Part shown: piece by piece, positions 1 through 9,722 of the stretch
Layout of the letters: every line of letters starts with the position of its first letter
Numbering within the stretch: position 1 is the stretch's first letter
NCBI GenBank assembly: GCA_030068145.1
Contig: JAPJBO010000780.1
Span: 43,842-107,841, forward strand
Source of the DNA: Diplonema papillatum
Lineage: Eukaryota; Euglenozoa; Diplonemea; Diplonemida; Diplonemidae
Direction: 5' to 3'
Length of the DNA: 64,000 nucleotides
Notes under the pieces: generated by a model
What the model saw: the letters and a program-made list of their open reading frames with translations, nothing else
What the model was told of the DNA's origin: nothing
Databases searched by the model: none
Position numbers and translations under genes: made by a program

Positions 1-2301
1 GCTGCGGCGTCAACACTTGCCGACTCTGTCGCGAAAGCAGACCCTCCCGACGCCGCGGCAGCAGACTCATTACCGGGGGGAGGCACCCCCGACATGTTGG
101 TGCCAGCAGGCATTTCCGATGCCGCGGCGACGGCCGTGGCGTCGCCCGATGTGGCGCACGCTTCGTCGAGTGCGGCGATGGCGGAGCATCTCCTCGAGAC
201 GGAGGCGGCGTCGCGCCTGCTCCTCGCGGACTGCCGCGACGTGTGGGTTCGCACGCTTTTCTTCGCCTTCGGCGAGGCCCGCGACGCAGCACCCGGCGGT
301 GGCGAATCGGCAGCATCGCCCTATCCGCAACCCACCCACGGCCAACCGCCCGGGCGCGATGCGAACGACGAAACGCGGGGTCTACCGGAACAGCAATCCG
401 TCTCCCCTGGTCCTCCTGTCGGGGGAGAGTCCGAAGCGGGCGGTTCGCAGGCCGAGACGGCGGCGTCCGAGGGGGGACGGCCGCCGGCTGAAAAAGCAGG
501 ACCCCCCAGTCCCACTACAGAGGCGCCGGCGTCCCGGGAGGGGCAGCCGCCGGGGCCCATCGGGGGAAGGGCGGAAGCCAGCGCCGCAGAGTTCCAAGGG
601 GGCGGTTCGCGGGCTGAGGAGGCGGCGTTCGGGGGGCGGCCGCAGGTCGAAAAAGCAGGACCCCCCAGTCCCGCTATAGAGGCGCAACCGGGGCCCGTCG
701 GGGGAAGGGCGGAAGCCAGCGCCGCAGAGTTCCAAGGGGAGCAGGAGGCGGCGTCCGGAGGGGGACGGCCGCAGGCCGAAAAAGCAGGCCGCCCCCCTAG
801 TCCCGCCACGGAGGCGCAACCGGGGCAACCCGCACGCCAGCCCGCACCCGCGGGCTCGACGGCGGCAGCGCAGGCAGACGGCGAGCTGCCGCCGCCGCTG
901 CCGCCGGCTGCCGTGACGGACTTTGTCATCGCGGTCCCTGCGAAGAAGGCCGCCGGCGCGCAGGCCGCGGCCGCCGCCGCGGCGGCGGAGGCGAAGCCGC
1001 CGCAAAAGACGCAGCAGGTGCCCCCAACCACCGCCGCGCGTCCCAAAGGCACCCACCCGAGCCCATCAGAGCCGTCGCTTTCGTCACCTTCCACCTCCAT
1101 TCGCATCCAGCTACAGTCAGGGTACGGCAGTGCGCTGATCACGTGCATGAGCGAAGGATCGGAAGGCGACTCCCCCGTCGCGGCCAGCGCCACGACGGGC
1201 GCCCGCTCGCAACGCGCCGGACGCAGCGCCACCAAGTCCTTGGCCACACCCGAGGGAACCGTCCATCTGCCCTCTGTGTACACTCGACCCCTCGTTTCCC
1301 TCCCCGGGACCCCCCTGGGGTCCACCCGGAAGGAGCCAGCCTCCCCGCCGCCCGGGCTGCATTCCATCCAAAAGCTGCCGCCGCTCTCCGACCAACCGCA
1401 CCACTCCACTATACCAGCGCGGTCGAAAGTGAGCGGGTCCATGCTCACAGGGCTCCAGGGCTCCTCGGTGCACAGATCCGCGCGCGGGCTGCCGGCCCTG
1501 ACGGACCTGAACCTCTCGGCGCGCACGCCGCCGGTGCAAGGGATTGGGACCCCGATGGGTCACAGCCTTTCAACAGGGGTGGGCGAAGCAGCCGGCAATC
1601 GAAAGCCCAGCCAGAACCTTGGCGCTGTCGACCCGTTCGCGGTTGAGAGTGTCAAGGTGCTTTTCGTGGAGCCGCGTCCGCCTTCGCCGCTGCACACGCA
1701 GGGCCGTCCAGACCGCTCGGCGGAGGAGCTGACCGAGCGCGTGAGGCAGCTGGAGAAGGACCTGCGCTCCGTGTTGAAGGACGAGGTCGCTTCGCACAAA
1801 GGGGGAAAGCCGCGGGAGGTCATTCTGACCGAGGCTCGCCTTGAAAAACACAGCGGCCGGGCGAAAGCGCTGGTCCTAGACCCGCCGTACGATTTGCAGT
1901 TCCAGCTGGGCTGCCTGTACAACGCCATCCGCCGGGACCTGCTGTGGTGGCTGCAAAAGAGAAAGGACCGCACGGCGGCGCGCAGGCTGCCGAAGTGCGC
2001 CACCTTCGGTCGGTTCGGGTCCCCCGACCGCCCGCGGTCCTTCGCCGGCGGTCTGCACCAACCCGAAAGCAGCATGCGCATCAAGTCCGTCGACCTCGCC
2101 CACAGCAGCCGCAAGCGGGGCGACCTCAACCCGCTACCGAAGCAAGGCCAGCCGTTGCCGGGTGCCGGCCGAGCTGCAGGTGATGGGTCGGCGCCGACCA
2201 TTAAAGCGCGTGGCTTGCCCGGCGCGGGTCCGAACCCGAACGCGTCTCCCAGTGCCCTGCGGTATCTGAGCACGAACAAGAGCGAGCCTGCGTCTCGATG
2301 A
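1..2301 (+). CDS. Repeat-rich hypothetical protein, 5' end beyond window
   Basis: An open frame runs from base 1 to a TGA at 2299-2301. The first ATG is at 94, but 31 codons upstream are also open, so the true start may lie outside the window. Counting from that ATG gives 735 residues. About residues 120-250 hold three imperfect repeats (GRPxxEKAGPPSP followed by GGRAEASAAEFQG). Ala runs and a Ser/Pro/Thr-rich middle follow. A short predicted coiled coil lies near residue 543 (AEELTERVRQLEKDLRSVL), and a hydrophobic-aromatic patch near 601 (LQFQLGCLYNAIRRDLLWWL). The tail is basic. I recognise no catalytic domain and assign no function. The GC-rich bias matches the other long genes here, and antisense ORFs in the same span are shadows. 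Confidence 0.7.
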   Translation, partial: AAASTLADSVAKADPPDAAAADSLPGGGTPDMLVPAGISDAAATAVASPDVAHASSSAAMAEHLLETEAASRLLLADCRDVWVRTLFFAFGEARDAAPGGGESAASPYPQPTHGQPPGRDANDETRGLPEQQSVSPGPPVGGESEAGGSQAETAASEGGRPPAEKAGPPSPTTEAPASREGQPPGPIGGRAEASAAEFQGGGSRAEEAAFGGRPQVEKAGPPSPAIEAQPGPVGGRAEASAAEFQGEQEAASGGGRPQAEKAGRPPSPATEAQPGQPARQPAPAGSTAAAQADGELPPPLPPAAVTDFVIAVPAKKAAGAQAAAAAAAAEAKPPQKTQQVPPTTAARPKGTHPSPSEPSLSSPSTSIRIQLQSGYGSALITCMSEGSEGDSPVAASATTGARSQRAGRSATKSLATPEGTVHLPSVYTRPLVSLPGTPLGSTRKEPASPPPGLHSIQKLPPLSDQPHHSTIPARSKVSGSMLTGLQGSSVHRSARGLPALTDLNLSARTPPVQGIGTPMGHSLSTGVGEAAGNRKPSQNLGAVDPFAVESVKVLFVEPRPPSPLHTQGRPDRSAEELTERVRQLEKDLRSVLKDEVASHKGGKPREVILTEARLEKHSGRAKALVLDPPYDLQFQLGCLYNAIRRDLLWWLQKRKDRTAARRLPKCATFGRFGSPDRPRSFAGGLHQPESSMRIKSVDLAHSSRKRGDLNPLPKQGQPLPGAGRAAGDGSAPTIKARGLPGAGPNPNASPSALRYLSTNKSEPASR

Positions 2302-2302
2302 A

Positions 2303-2440
2303 CAGCCGTGATGTTTCAAGCGCGAGGTACGACAGCTCTGAATCCGTACCGACAATGTTCTTTCCGCTAGCCCTCAACTATGGCACCTTAACCGTGCCAA
2401 CCCCTACCGATGGCGTGTCGTCGTGTGCAGGTGTTGTCTG
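2303..2440 (+). repeat. Dispersed repeat A, copy 1
   Basis: The block begins at the stop codon of the first gene and contains TTTCCGCTAGCCCTCAACTA followed by GGCACCTTAACCGTGCC. It recurs at 5271-5352 and 5414-5502, so the three copies share about 80-130 bp. No coding capacity or inverted ends were seen. Confidence 0.7.
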
Positions 2441-3645
2441 AATCCTGGTCTGCCATGCCTGCGGTGAACGGTTGGCGAACGAGACTCGCACCCTCCCGAT
2501 GCCCGCGGTTTCCGAGCTCGAACAAGGCCTCTTTTCATCAAGTCGTCCTTCACCGAAAACAGCTGAACCCATGGGTGTCTTAGGGGGGATCACTTCCCAC
2601 CATGAGTGCACAACAACAGCATCTTTTCCCGCGGGGGCGGTCTCGTCGTGAATCGCCCTTCCAACACCTGCCAAACGCTGCGTTTGGAAAAGTGTCCTGG
2701 TGAACCCGAGGAACAGACCAATTCTAGCCCCAAAACGCCTTGGCCAGAACAAATGCTCGGCGCGTAGAGGCGAGACCTAGCTGCTAGGACCAGAGCGATG
2801 TTGCATTCTCCCCCTCCCTCCTCACCCCTTGATGCCATTTGCTTCTTCCTCGACGACATCTCTTCCGAGATGCTGTTTATGTACACACAACCTGCCTTCT
2901 TGCACTCGTCAACGAGCCCATGCCTATGACACGCCTTCTCTTATATGCATGTCTGCGCAACGTTGAGGACCTGGGGATACTGTGAGCGACGCGTCAGTTG
3001 TGTAGTGCTCTGTCCTAACATGCAGGATGTCGGCCGCTGCTTAGCAGGCTTGGCCCAGCCGACCTTCTATCACGAACAACGCGAGATAGCGCGCGCACAA
3101 GTGCGGTCGAAATCGGCTCTCCGCAGGCTACTAGCATCATCGTGAGACGTCCGAGCGAAGTGGCCGCTGCACGACGTCTCATCGGGCCACTTCGCTTGCC
3201 CCGCTTTTGAATGGGAAGAACCGCTGCACGCGGCTCATCCACGCGGCAGGCGAGTCAAAGACAGCTGTGGTTTCCCAGTTCCCCTGTCAGCCAGGCCATC
3301 GCCATGTCCTGGAAGGATTACCAGGGACCTATCAGGAGCTGTACCCGAAAATAATGTTGCGGTTTGGTCGATGTGCACTACCACGGATCGGATTGGGCAG
3401 GGCAGGGTTGTTGGGTGTCTGCAATGGGAGTCTTCTCCTCGGAATCTCTCCCCGGCATCAACCGAGCTAACTTACCAAGTGGATAGGAGAACCTGGGAAG
3501 GTCAGAATCGCTCGTCTTCAGGCACACAGTGTCTTTTCTAGTCTGAGGGAGAAACCTGACATGCAAAAAGGTCCTGCCCGCAGGAACAAACAAGAAAAGA
3601 AAAACACCCCCTCGCCCCCATCCAAACTTCGAGTCCCGCGACACC
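2441..3645. other. Intergenic region
   Basis: This stretch separates the first gene from the oxygenase gene. Several ORFs of 60-100 codons overlap on both strands, but none has family motifs or a convincing start. The last 60 bases before 3646 are the presumed oxygenase leader. Nothing else is supported. Confidence 0.5.
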
Positions 3646-4695
3646 ATGCCGGGAGCGAACGTGGACGCGATCCTGACGCCGGAGGCGAAGATGCACTTCG
3701 TCGAGCACGGGTACTGTGTGCTGCCCGGCCTGATCCCGGAGCTGGTCGCCGACCGCGCGGCGGCGGCGATGCACGCGGCGCTGTTCAAGCCCGACACGGT
3801 CGCGTTCAACAAGGGGTGCAACAAGAAGCGCGTCGAATTCGGCCACCTGCAGTCTTCGGACATCATGTGGGATCTGCAGACGAAGTCGCCGCTGCACGCC
3901 GTCGTCGACTACCTCATCGGACCGAACATGCCGATCAAGAAGCCGCACCACAGCTTCTGTCAGGTAGCCACAAGACCACCGGATGCCCTGCGAGCGGACA
4001 TGGACTTGTCCGAGGACTTGGGGAACCACCGCTGGCATATCGACGGCTGCCAAGGGAACGGCACCCCGTTCGCCTTCTCGATGCTGGTTGGCGTAGCTCT
4101 GTCCGACCAGTCCGTGAAGAATCACGGCAACCTCTGCGTCTGGCCGGGGTCCCACCGAAGGATCCTGCCTTACGTCAAGAAAGCGTTCGAAGCGAAGGAG
4201 ACGTACTTCGACCACGGCCGCCCGAACATGGGCGCCGGCAAGCAGGTCCTCATGAACAAAGGAGACGTCGTGCTCGTCCACCACAAGGTCTGCCACCAGG
4301 TATCACATAACGTGAGCCCGCTCATCCGGCAGCAGGTCTATTTCCGCATGAGCAGCCCTTCTCATCACCGCCTTTCCAAGTCCAAAGTGTTGCTGGACGA
4401 TCTCTGGGCGGAGTTTCCGAAGATTCAAGACGTGGTCGCTGCGTACGAGCTCAGAAAGGCCGGCGAGCCGGCGACGCCGACTGCATCCATCGCCGACGAA
4501 GGGTCCAGTGCCCCCGACAAAACTTCCGAAAGGGCCTCGACGTACCATGTAGTGGACGGAGAAGAGATCTCGCTTCGAGACGAAGACGTGCTCGAAGAGA
4601 TGGAGAAGATGGATGATCCGGAGAATCCGGATGATCTTGTTGAGGACATGACGACGCCCACCGGACCGCCTGCTGACGAGCACGATGAGCTTTGA
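3646..4695 (+). CDS. PhyH-like Fe(II)/2-oxoglutarate dioxygenase
   Basis: A 349-residue intronless gene. The ATG sits in ACACCATGC, a good eukaryotic start context. The protein matches the phytanoyl-CoA dioxygenase (PhyH) fold class of non-haem iron oxygenases, which hydroxylate a substrate while decarboxylating 2-oxoglutarate. The iron-binding HxD is H131-I-D133 in RWHIDG. The distal His is H217, followed by N222 and R228, which has the spacing of the family's H-x4-N-x5-R signature; R228 would bind 2-oxoglutarate. The N-terminus (FVEHGYCVLPGLI, residues 18-30) is the usual PhyH opening strand. The catalytic core ends near residue 245, and an acidic Glu/Asp-rich tail of about 90 residues follows, which is not typical of the family. 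No signal peptide or PTS1-type C-terminus is seen (it ends DEL). The substrate is unknown. Confidence 0.88.
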   Translation: MPGANVDAILTPEAKMHFVEHGYCVLPGLIPELVADRAAAAMHAALFKPDTVAFNKGCNKKRVEFGHLQSSDIMWDLQTKSPLHAVVDYLIGPNMPIKKPHHSFCQVATRPPDALRADMDLSEDLGNHRWHIDGCQGNGTPFAFSMLVGVALSDQSVKNHGNLCVWPGSHRRILPYVKKAFEAKETYFDHGRPNMGAGKQVLMNKGDVVLVHHKVCHQVSHNVSPLIRQQVYFRMSSPSHHRLSKSKVLLDDLWAEFPKIQDVVAAYELRKAGEPATPTASIADEGSSAPDKTSERASTYHVVDGEEISLRDEDVLEEMEKMDDPENPDDLVEDMTTPTGPPADEHDEL

Positions 4696-4882
4696 TGCGC
4701 GCGAGTAATTTCACTTACCGTTTATAACCTGCCGCAAACGCTTCGGATTGTCGCCGTTTCGCGCCCTCCCCTCCCTCAGGAGAGGCAGGGTTCTGTTTTT
4801 AACATTACACGAAGCTTTTCTCCCCCCGAGCTGGTGGTTCGTGTGCAAGCATCTGGCGGGGTGGCTACCAACATCTGCGCAG

Positions 4883-5023
4883 TCGATGACGAGTTCTGGA
4901 ATCGTGCTGGCGAACCGCTTCGTCGTCAGAGGTCGAAATGAAGACGTGTTTGAAAAGATAGGCGGCTTGAATGACCTGACGCCCCCAGAGACACCTACTA
5001 CTAGCACAGCAGCTGGGATGTGA
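4883..5023 (+). CDS. Exon-like ORF (terminal exon candidate)
   Basis: An open segment with an ATG at 4886 encodes 45 residues (MTSSGIVLANRFVVRGRNED onward) and ends at TGA. It is preceded by TCTGCGCAG, which could be a splice acceptor. Its composition is coding-like, but no upstream exon or homology is recognised. It may be a last exon, a pseudogene scrap or chance. Confidence 0.22.
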   Translation, partial: SMTSSGIVLANRFVVRGRNEDVFEKIGGLNDLTPPETPTTSTAAGM

Positions 5024-5071
5024 AGTTCGTGGCTCGCTCGCGCCATTCTGCCACCCTCTATGTGTGATCTG

Positions 5072-5230
5072 AACAGAGCATTCGACACGTTGACGGCAGG
5101 TCCAGTGCCGCCGAAAAGGGTCCCACGAGACTCTATCAACAAGGAATCCCGGGACTGGTGCCCCTCTGATTCTTTTTGAAGAGCACTTGATGCTAACAAC
5201 AGGCATCCCGAGTCGCAGTGTACTGCCCGA
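5072..5230 (+). pseudogene. Reverse-transcriptase relic
   Basis: In one frame DLNRAFDTL resembles the RT catalytic block (D-L-x-x-A-F-D-T). After a shift of frame LYQQGIPGLVPL follows at the distance where non-LTR RTs carry an xGIP motif. Stops interrupt both frames. It reads as a decayed LINE fragment. The match is short, so chance is not excluded. Confidence 0.3.
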
Positions 5231-5270
5231 ACCTTAGTCTGGAATCTCCCTCCGACCAGGCTGTTCCGCG

Positions 5271-5502
5271 ATGTTTCAAGCGCGAGGGACGTGACTCTGA
5301 ATCCGTCCACGATAATGCTCTTTCCGCTAGCCCTCAACTACGGCACCTTATCCATGCCTCTGTTTCTTTCGAAGAAGATTTGAAGCTGTGCTCTGCCTAA
5401 GCATGCAGACAGACGCCGTGCTGACGATGTCCTTTCCGCTAGCCCTCAACTGTAGCACCTTAACCGTGCCAATCCCTTACCGATGGCGTGTCGTCGTTTT
5501 TT
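5271..5502 (+). repeat. Dispersed repeat A, copies 2 and 3
   Basis: Two copies (5271-5352 and 5414-5502) share the TTTCCGCTAGCCCTCAACT core with the copy at 2303. The third copy also keeps the CCGATGGCGTGTCGTCGT end present in copy 1. Confidence 0.65.
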
Positions 5503-5789
5503 CACGCAGTTTTTGCACCTGGTTCCTGCATTCCGCAACGCCCACAAACAAGGAAAGAACCCGCAGAAAAGGGGTCTCTTCTTTGTTTTCGGTTGGTAGC
5601 CGGCAGGCCGAAAAAATCTGCGCCCCAAAACCCCGGGGCTTCCGCGAAAAACGGAGAGACATTCGTCGATAAGGGGTTGCGGCAGCCTTTGTCCCTCCCT
5701 CCTCCCCCTTTCTTTGCAAGTCTAGCCCTTCAACTCGCAGTCCACGCAAAGGACACTGCTTCCCGCACTTCTTACCTTTCTATTCTCAG

Positions 5790-5865
5790 CGACCTACTAC
5801 GGTGTCTACTGCCACAGAAGCTCGTGGGCCTGGGCAACGGGATCAGCGGCGCCTTCACAAACATG
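5790..5865 (+). CDS. Isolated exon-like segment
   Basis: A pyrimidine-rich tract ending TTCTATTCTCAG precedes an open segment that reads LLPQKLVGLGNGISGAFTNM and ends exactly at ATG followed by GTAAGG, a good donor. A second possible acceptor (GCCACAG) lies at 5811-5817. The GC-rich codons contrast with the flanks. Partner exons were not found, so this is only a candidate internal or displaced exon. Confidence 0.25.
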
Positions 5866-6185
5866 GTAAGGCAAGTGAAAGGGGTAGTCTTCTCAAGAGA
5901 CACCCCGGTTGCGAATGATGAACTGAGGGAGCATACAATACATGGTTGCCGAAGTGACGGCTCAGATTTGCAGGTCACGGAGAGTGAGGTGCCCCTCAGT
6001 AACCTACGGCTCACGACGGCTACGTTTACAAGAAGAAGCTGAAACGGGCTGAAGCATGAGTTAAAGTTTAGCCTGATACGGGAAGGCATCGGTTGGAGTT
6101 CCACGGACACTTGCCGCGAACCCTCCAGAATCCCCCTCCCCCCCTTTTAGCGGGCGTGTCACGGCACGTCCAACCAGTTAGAAAC

Positions 6186-6284
6186 CTTTGCACCGACCAC
6201 AACACGGACACCACGACTGCACCGCGGGCACCACGACCACACCACGAGAACCACGACCGCACTGCACCACGACCGCACCACGTT
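6186..6284 (+). repeat. Degenerate ACCACGACC minisatellite
   Basis: Irregular repeats of ACCACGACC/ACCGCACC make up about 100 bp in the presumed leader of the following gene. Confidence 0.6.
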
Positions 6285-6661
6285 GCAGACCCCCCCCCCC
6301 CTACAACTAAGGTTTCCCCCCCTCACGGACGTGTCACCCTCACGGACGTTGTCCCTGGAATTCCAACGGATGCCCTCCCTACGTTATGTAAAAGCTTACC
6401 CCCCAATCCCCTCCCACTGTCACACCACACACAAAGCTGGAACTTCACAAGACAACACGTCGAAAGACACCAATCTGTACGCCCACAAAACGGGATCGTC
6501 GGAAGCACAAAACAAGAAACCAGCAGGAAGGGAACTCACACACGTACACACCGATTTTCTCCACTGCACTTGTATTGAAACGCGGACCCCTTTGAGGGCG
6601 AAGCCAGTCCCAGCAGCTCCCCTCCCCAGCCGCACCCTTTCCACCTTTCCCGACGCAAACC

Positions 6662-9600
6662 ATGTCGGGCGAAGGTTCTACCGAGAAGACGCCTCCGGTG
6701 GAAAAACCGGCGGCAACCTCCCCGGCCGCGCCGCCATCTCTCGAGAAGATGGGCCACGCGGCGGTGCTGGCCGCCGTGAAGGCCGTCGAAGAGGTCGACG
6801 GCGTGGAGGAAGTCGAAGAGAAGATGGAGCAGGCCGTCGCCGCCAAAGGGGCGGCCGGCGATCTGCCAACTCCCCCGAAAAAGGCGGAAGCCAAGGCTGA
6901 ACAACCCAAGACCGAGTCCAAGCCTGAGCCCAAGACCGAAACCAAGACTGAAGCCAAGCCTGCGCCCAAGACTGAAATCAAGACCGAAGCCAAGTCTGAG
7001 CCCAAGACTGAAACCAAGACCGAAGCCAAGCCTGAGTCCAAGACTGAAGCCAAGCCTGCGCCCAAGACTGAAACCAAGACTGAAGCCAAGCCTGAGCCCA
7101 AGACGGAAACCAAGCCTGAAACCAAGCCCGAAGCGAAGACCGATGCCAAACAGCCCGGCCAAGCAGAAAAACTACCCGACCAGCCCCCCTCGCAGCCAGC
7201 AGCGGAGCCGGCGAAGACCCAACCGGATGCGGCTGCAGAGCAACCCGGCAAGGCTGAGCCCGCCCCGAGCAAAGACGGAGGCAAGCAGCCGAGCCCCGAC
7301 GCGGCTAAGGCGAAGGCGAAGGCGAAGGCGAAAGCGAAGGATAAAGAGGAGCCCGGCAAGCCGGACGACGGGAAGAAAGCGGAAGCCAAGAAGCCCGACT
7401 TCAGGCTCAACGCCGACGCGCCCGCGTGGAAGCCGTCGGCGCCGTCGTCGGCGGCGGCGGCGAAGGGCGCCGCGAAGCCGTCGGGCAACAAGGGCGGCGA
7501 CGACGTGAAGGGGCACCCAGCCACCGGTTCCGGGTTCAAGCTCGCAGCCAACGCGCCTGCCTTCACGACCGCCAGCAACGCCGCGGCCGCGGCGGCCGCG
7601 GCGCAGAAGGCCGGCTACGCCGGCGGCGGCGGCGCGACGGCCAGCGGGTCGACGCCGACGGCGCTGGCGCAGGCGCACGTCCTGCAGCAGTACATGCTGA
7701 TGCAGAAGCAGCAGCAGGCGGTCATGCAGGTCGCCCAGCAGCTCGCGCAGCAGAGCTCGGCGCAGAGGGGGCAGGTGCCCGGGGGCGGCCCGGGGATGAA
7801 CACGGTGCCGTCTGCGACCGCCGTCGAGGCGTTCATGAAGCAGGCGCGGCTGCAGAAGATGGCGCAGGCGCAGCTGCAGCAGGCGCAGCAGCAGCAGCAG
7901 CTGCAGGCCGCCGCGGCCCGCGCGCGGACGCAGCAGCAGCAGCACCAGCACCAGCCGGCGGCGATGCCGATGCAGAGGCCGCAGGACCCGACCCGGCCCA
8001 TGTCGGCGGCGTCGCAGCAGCTCTCCCCCGCGGCCTTCGCGTCGCTGCTCCTCAAGCAGCAGCAGCAGCAGCAGCAGCAGCTTCTGAACCAGACGCACCC
8101 ATACCAGCACCACCAGCACCACCAGCAGCAGCAGCAGCAGCAGCAGCCGCAGCTCAGCCCTCAGGTTCGCGGGCTCCCGCCCGCGTCGCAGCAGCAGATG
8201 GCGGGGGCGAACCCGGCCCTGGCGCAGCACTACCTCCAACTGCAGCAACAACAGCGCCAGCTCCAGCTCCAGCAGCAGCTGCAGCAGCAGCAGCAGCAGC
8301 AGGGCAAGGCCATGCCCGGCGGCGCGGCGCCCATGGGCCTCTCCGCGCAGCCCCTCCAGCAGCCCTCGTACCTCTACGGACAGATGCCTGGCGGCAAGCC
8401 CGCACCCGTGGCGCCTTCGCCGTACCTGCAGCACCAGCACCACCACCAGCACCAACACCAGCACCAACACCAGCACCAGCAGCACCACCAGCAGCACCAG
8501 CAGCAGCCGCAGTACCAGACGCCGCTGGGGCAGGGATACCCGCCGGGGATGATGGCGCACCTCTCGAAGGGGGCACTCGATGCGGCGCCGCAGGTGGGGG
8601 GCGGCGCAGGGGGCCGGCCGATATCCGCTGTAGCGGCCACGGTGGCGGCGTCGGCGGCGGCGGCGAAGTCGGGTCCCGCGGTGATCACCATCGCCGGCGG
8701 CCGGTCGTTCAACTTCGACGAGCTCGCAGCCGCCAACCCGCCCGCCGACCCGAAGCCTTCGGCTTCGGACCTGGCCGGCAACTCGGTCAGCCGCCTCCTG
8801 CAGCAGGGCATCCGCGCCGGGCAGCTGCAGAGCCAGCAGCAGCAGCAGCAGCAGGCCCCGCAGCTGCAGCAGAGCCAGCAGCAGCAGCCGCCGCAGGCCG
8901 CGGTCGCCGGGGGCGCAAGGGGGCCGACGACGCCGTCCGAAGCGCACGACGGCGGCGCGTCGCTGCAGCAGAGCATCGTCGACATCGCGAAGCGCCCGCT
9001 CAACAACCTCAGCTTCCAGCAGCGGCCCCGCTCGAAGGACAAGGACAAGGGCGGCGTGTGCCAGTTCCTGATCAAGCCGTCGCACTTCTTCGGGAAGGTG
9101 CTGTTCCACGAGATGCCGTCGGCCGACCTCACCGCGTTCCACAAGGACCTCGTGCACGTGTTGAAGGCCCTGTCCGCACCGGTAACTCTGCACGTGCAGT
9201 TCGGGCAGTGGAACTGGCTTAACGAGCCGTACATGTACCTCTCGTGCGAGGACTACAAGTCAGAGGTCTTTGCTCTTACGAATGGCTTGGAGCAGCCCAA
9301 CGAAAGGCCGCCCACCCAGCATTACGACGACACGGTGAAGTACATCACCAGCCTGGTGACGGAGGCGCACGGGCTGCAGGGCTTCAAGGCGGCGAACTTC
9401 GCCGGCGGCCTGCAGAACGTGCCGGACATCAAGAAGCTGTACACGTTCGTCAGCGACACCTTCCGCGACATCAGCGGCTTCGAGCTGCAGATCCACAACC
9501 TCGTCAAGGGATCCGCCGAGTTCTGCATCAAGACGCACGACAAGTCCCTCCCCCCTTCCCGCACCCTCGGGACCGCGGCCGGGACGATCATCAACTGGAA

Positions 9601-9685
9601 CTCCCTTCCGAACGAGCCGGGCCCCAAGGCCGACCCGAACGCGTGGACCGACATCCTGACGCTGACCAAGAAAAAAGCGAACTAG
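6662..9685 (+). CDS. Q/H-rich protein with two PAM2-like motifs
   Basis: A 1007-residue intronless gene; the start is in AAACCATGTCG. Residues about 75-165 are Lys/Glu/Thr/Pro repeats (KTETKTEAKP). Two PAM2-like motifs follow: FRLNADAPAWKP (residues 247-258) and FKLAANAPAF (292-301). Both fit the L-N/A-x-x-A-x-x-F/W core that binds the MLLE domain of poly(A)-binding protein. Residues about 330-790 are long Gln, His and Ala tracts encoded mostly by CAG/CAC. A conserved-looking block SFNFDELAAANPP lies near 680. From V799 to the end is a compact, non-repetitive domain (starting VCQFLIKPSHFFGKVLFHEM) that I do not recognise. Low-complexity tracts plus PAM2 motifs suggest a cytoplasmic mRNA/translation factor, as in ataxin-2-type proteins, but no Lsm or RRM domain was seen. 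Large antisense ORFs across the gene are composition shadows. Confidence 0.8.
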   Translation: MSGEGSTEKTPPVEKPAATSPAAPPSLEKMGHAAVLAAVKAVEEVDGVEEVEEKMEQAVAAKGAAGDLPTPPKKAEAKAEQPKTESKPEPKTETKTEAKPAPKTEIKTEAKSEPKTETKTEAKPESKTEAKPAPKTETKTEAKPEPKTETKPETKPEAKTDAKQPGQAEKLPDQPPSQPAAEPAKTQPDAAAEQPGKAEPAPSKDGGKQPSPDAAKAKAKAKAKAKDKEEPGKPDDGKKAEAKKPDFRLNADAPAWKPSAPSSAAAAKGAAKPSGNKGGDDVKGHPATGSGFKLAANAPAFTTASNAAAAAAAAQKAGYAGGGGATASGSTPTALAQAHVLQQYMLMQKQQQAVMQVAQQLAQQSSAQRGQVPGGGPGMNTVPSATAVEAFMKQARLQKMAQAQLQQAQQQQQLQAAAARARTQQQQHQHQPAAMPMQRPQDPTRPMSAASQQLSPAAFASLLLKQQQQQQQQLLNQTHPYQHHQHHQQQQQQQQPQLSPQVRGLPPASQQQMAGANPALAQHYLQLQQQQRQLQLQQQLQQQQQQQGKAMPGGAAPMGLSAQPLQQPSYLYGQMPGGKPAPVAPSPYLQHQHHHQHQHQHQHQHQQHHQQHQQQPQYQTPLGQGYPPGMMAHLSKGALDAAPQVGGGAGGRPISAVAATVAASAAAAKSGPAVITIAGGRSFNFDELAAANPPADPKPSASDLAGNSVSRLLQQGIRAGQLQSQQQQQQQAPQLQQSQQQQPPQAAVAGGARGPTTPSEAHDGGASLQQSIVDIAKRPLNNLSFQQRPRSKDKDKGGVCQFLIKPSHFFGKVLFHEMPSADLTAFHKDLVHVLKALSAPVTLHVQFGQWNWLNEPYMYLSCEDYKSEVFALTNGLEQPNERPPTQHYDDTVKYITSLVTEAHGLQGFKAANFAGGLQNVPDIKKLYTFVSDTFRDISGFELQIHNLVKGSAEFCIKTHDKSLPPSRTLGTAAGTIINWNSLPNEPGPKADPNAWTDILTLTKKKAN

Positions 9686-9722
9686 CTTCGTTTTCTTCTT
9701 GTTCTTCTACCTCCCCCCCCTG

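Larger units (their letters stand above)
4696..6661. other. Intergenic region with scraps and a 5' leader
   Basis: This region contains two copies of repeat A, an RT-like relic, two exon-like open segments (listed separately) and, from about 6093, a CA/CC-rich stretch that probably includes the leader of the Q-rich gene. No further gene is supported. Confidence 0.5.

Noticed and set aside
321..1526. 401-codon minus-strand ORF
   Set aside because: GC-rich shadow of the first gene; the plus frame has the more natural composition and coiled coil.
7172..9193. 673-codon minus-strand ORF
   Set aside because: Antisense of the Gln/His-tract gene. It is Leu/Arg-rich, with no start context or motifs.
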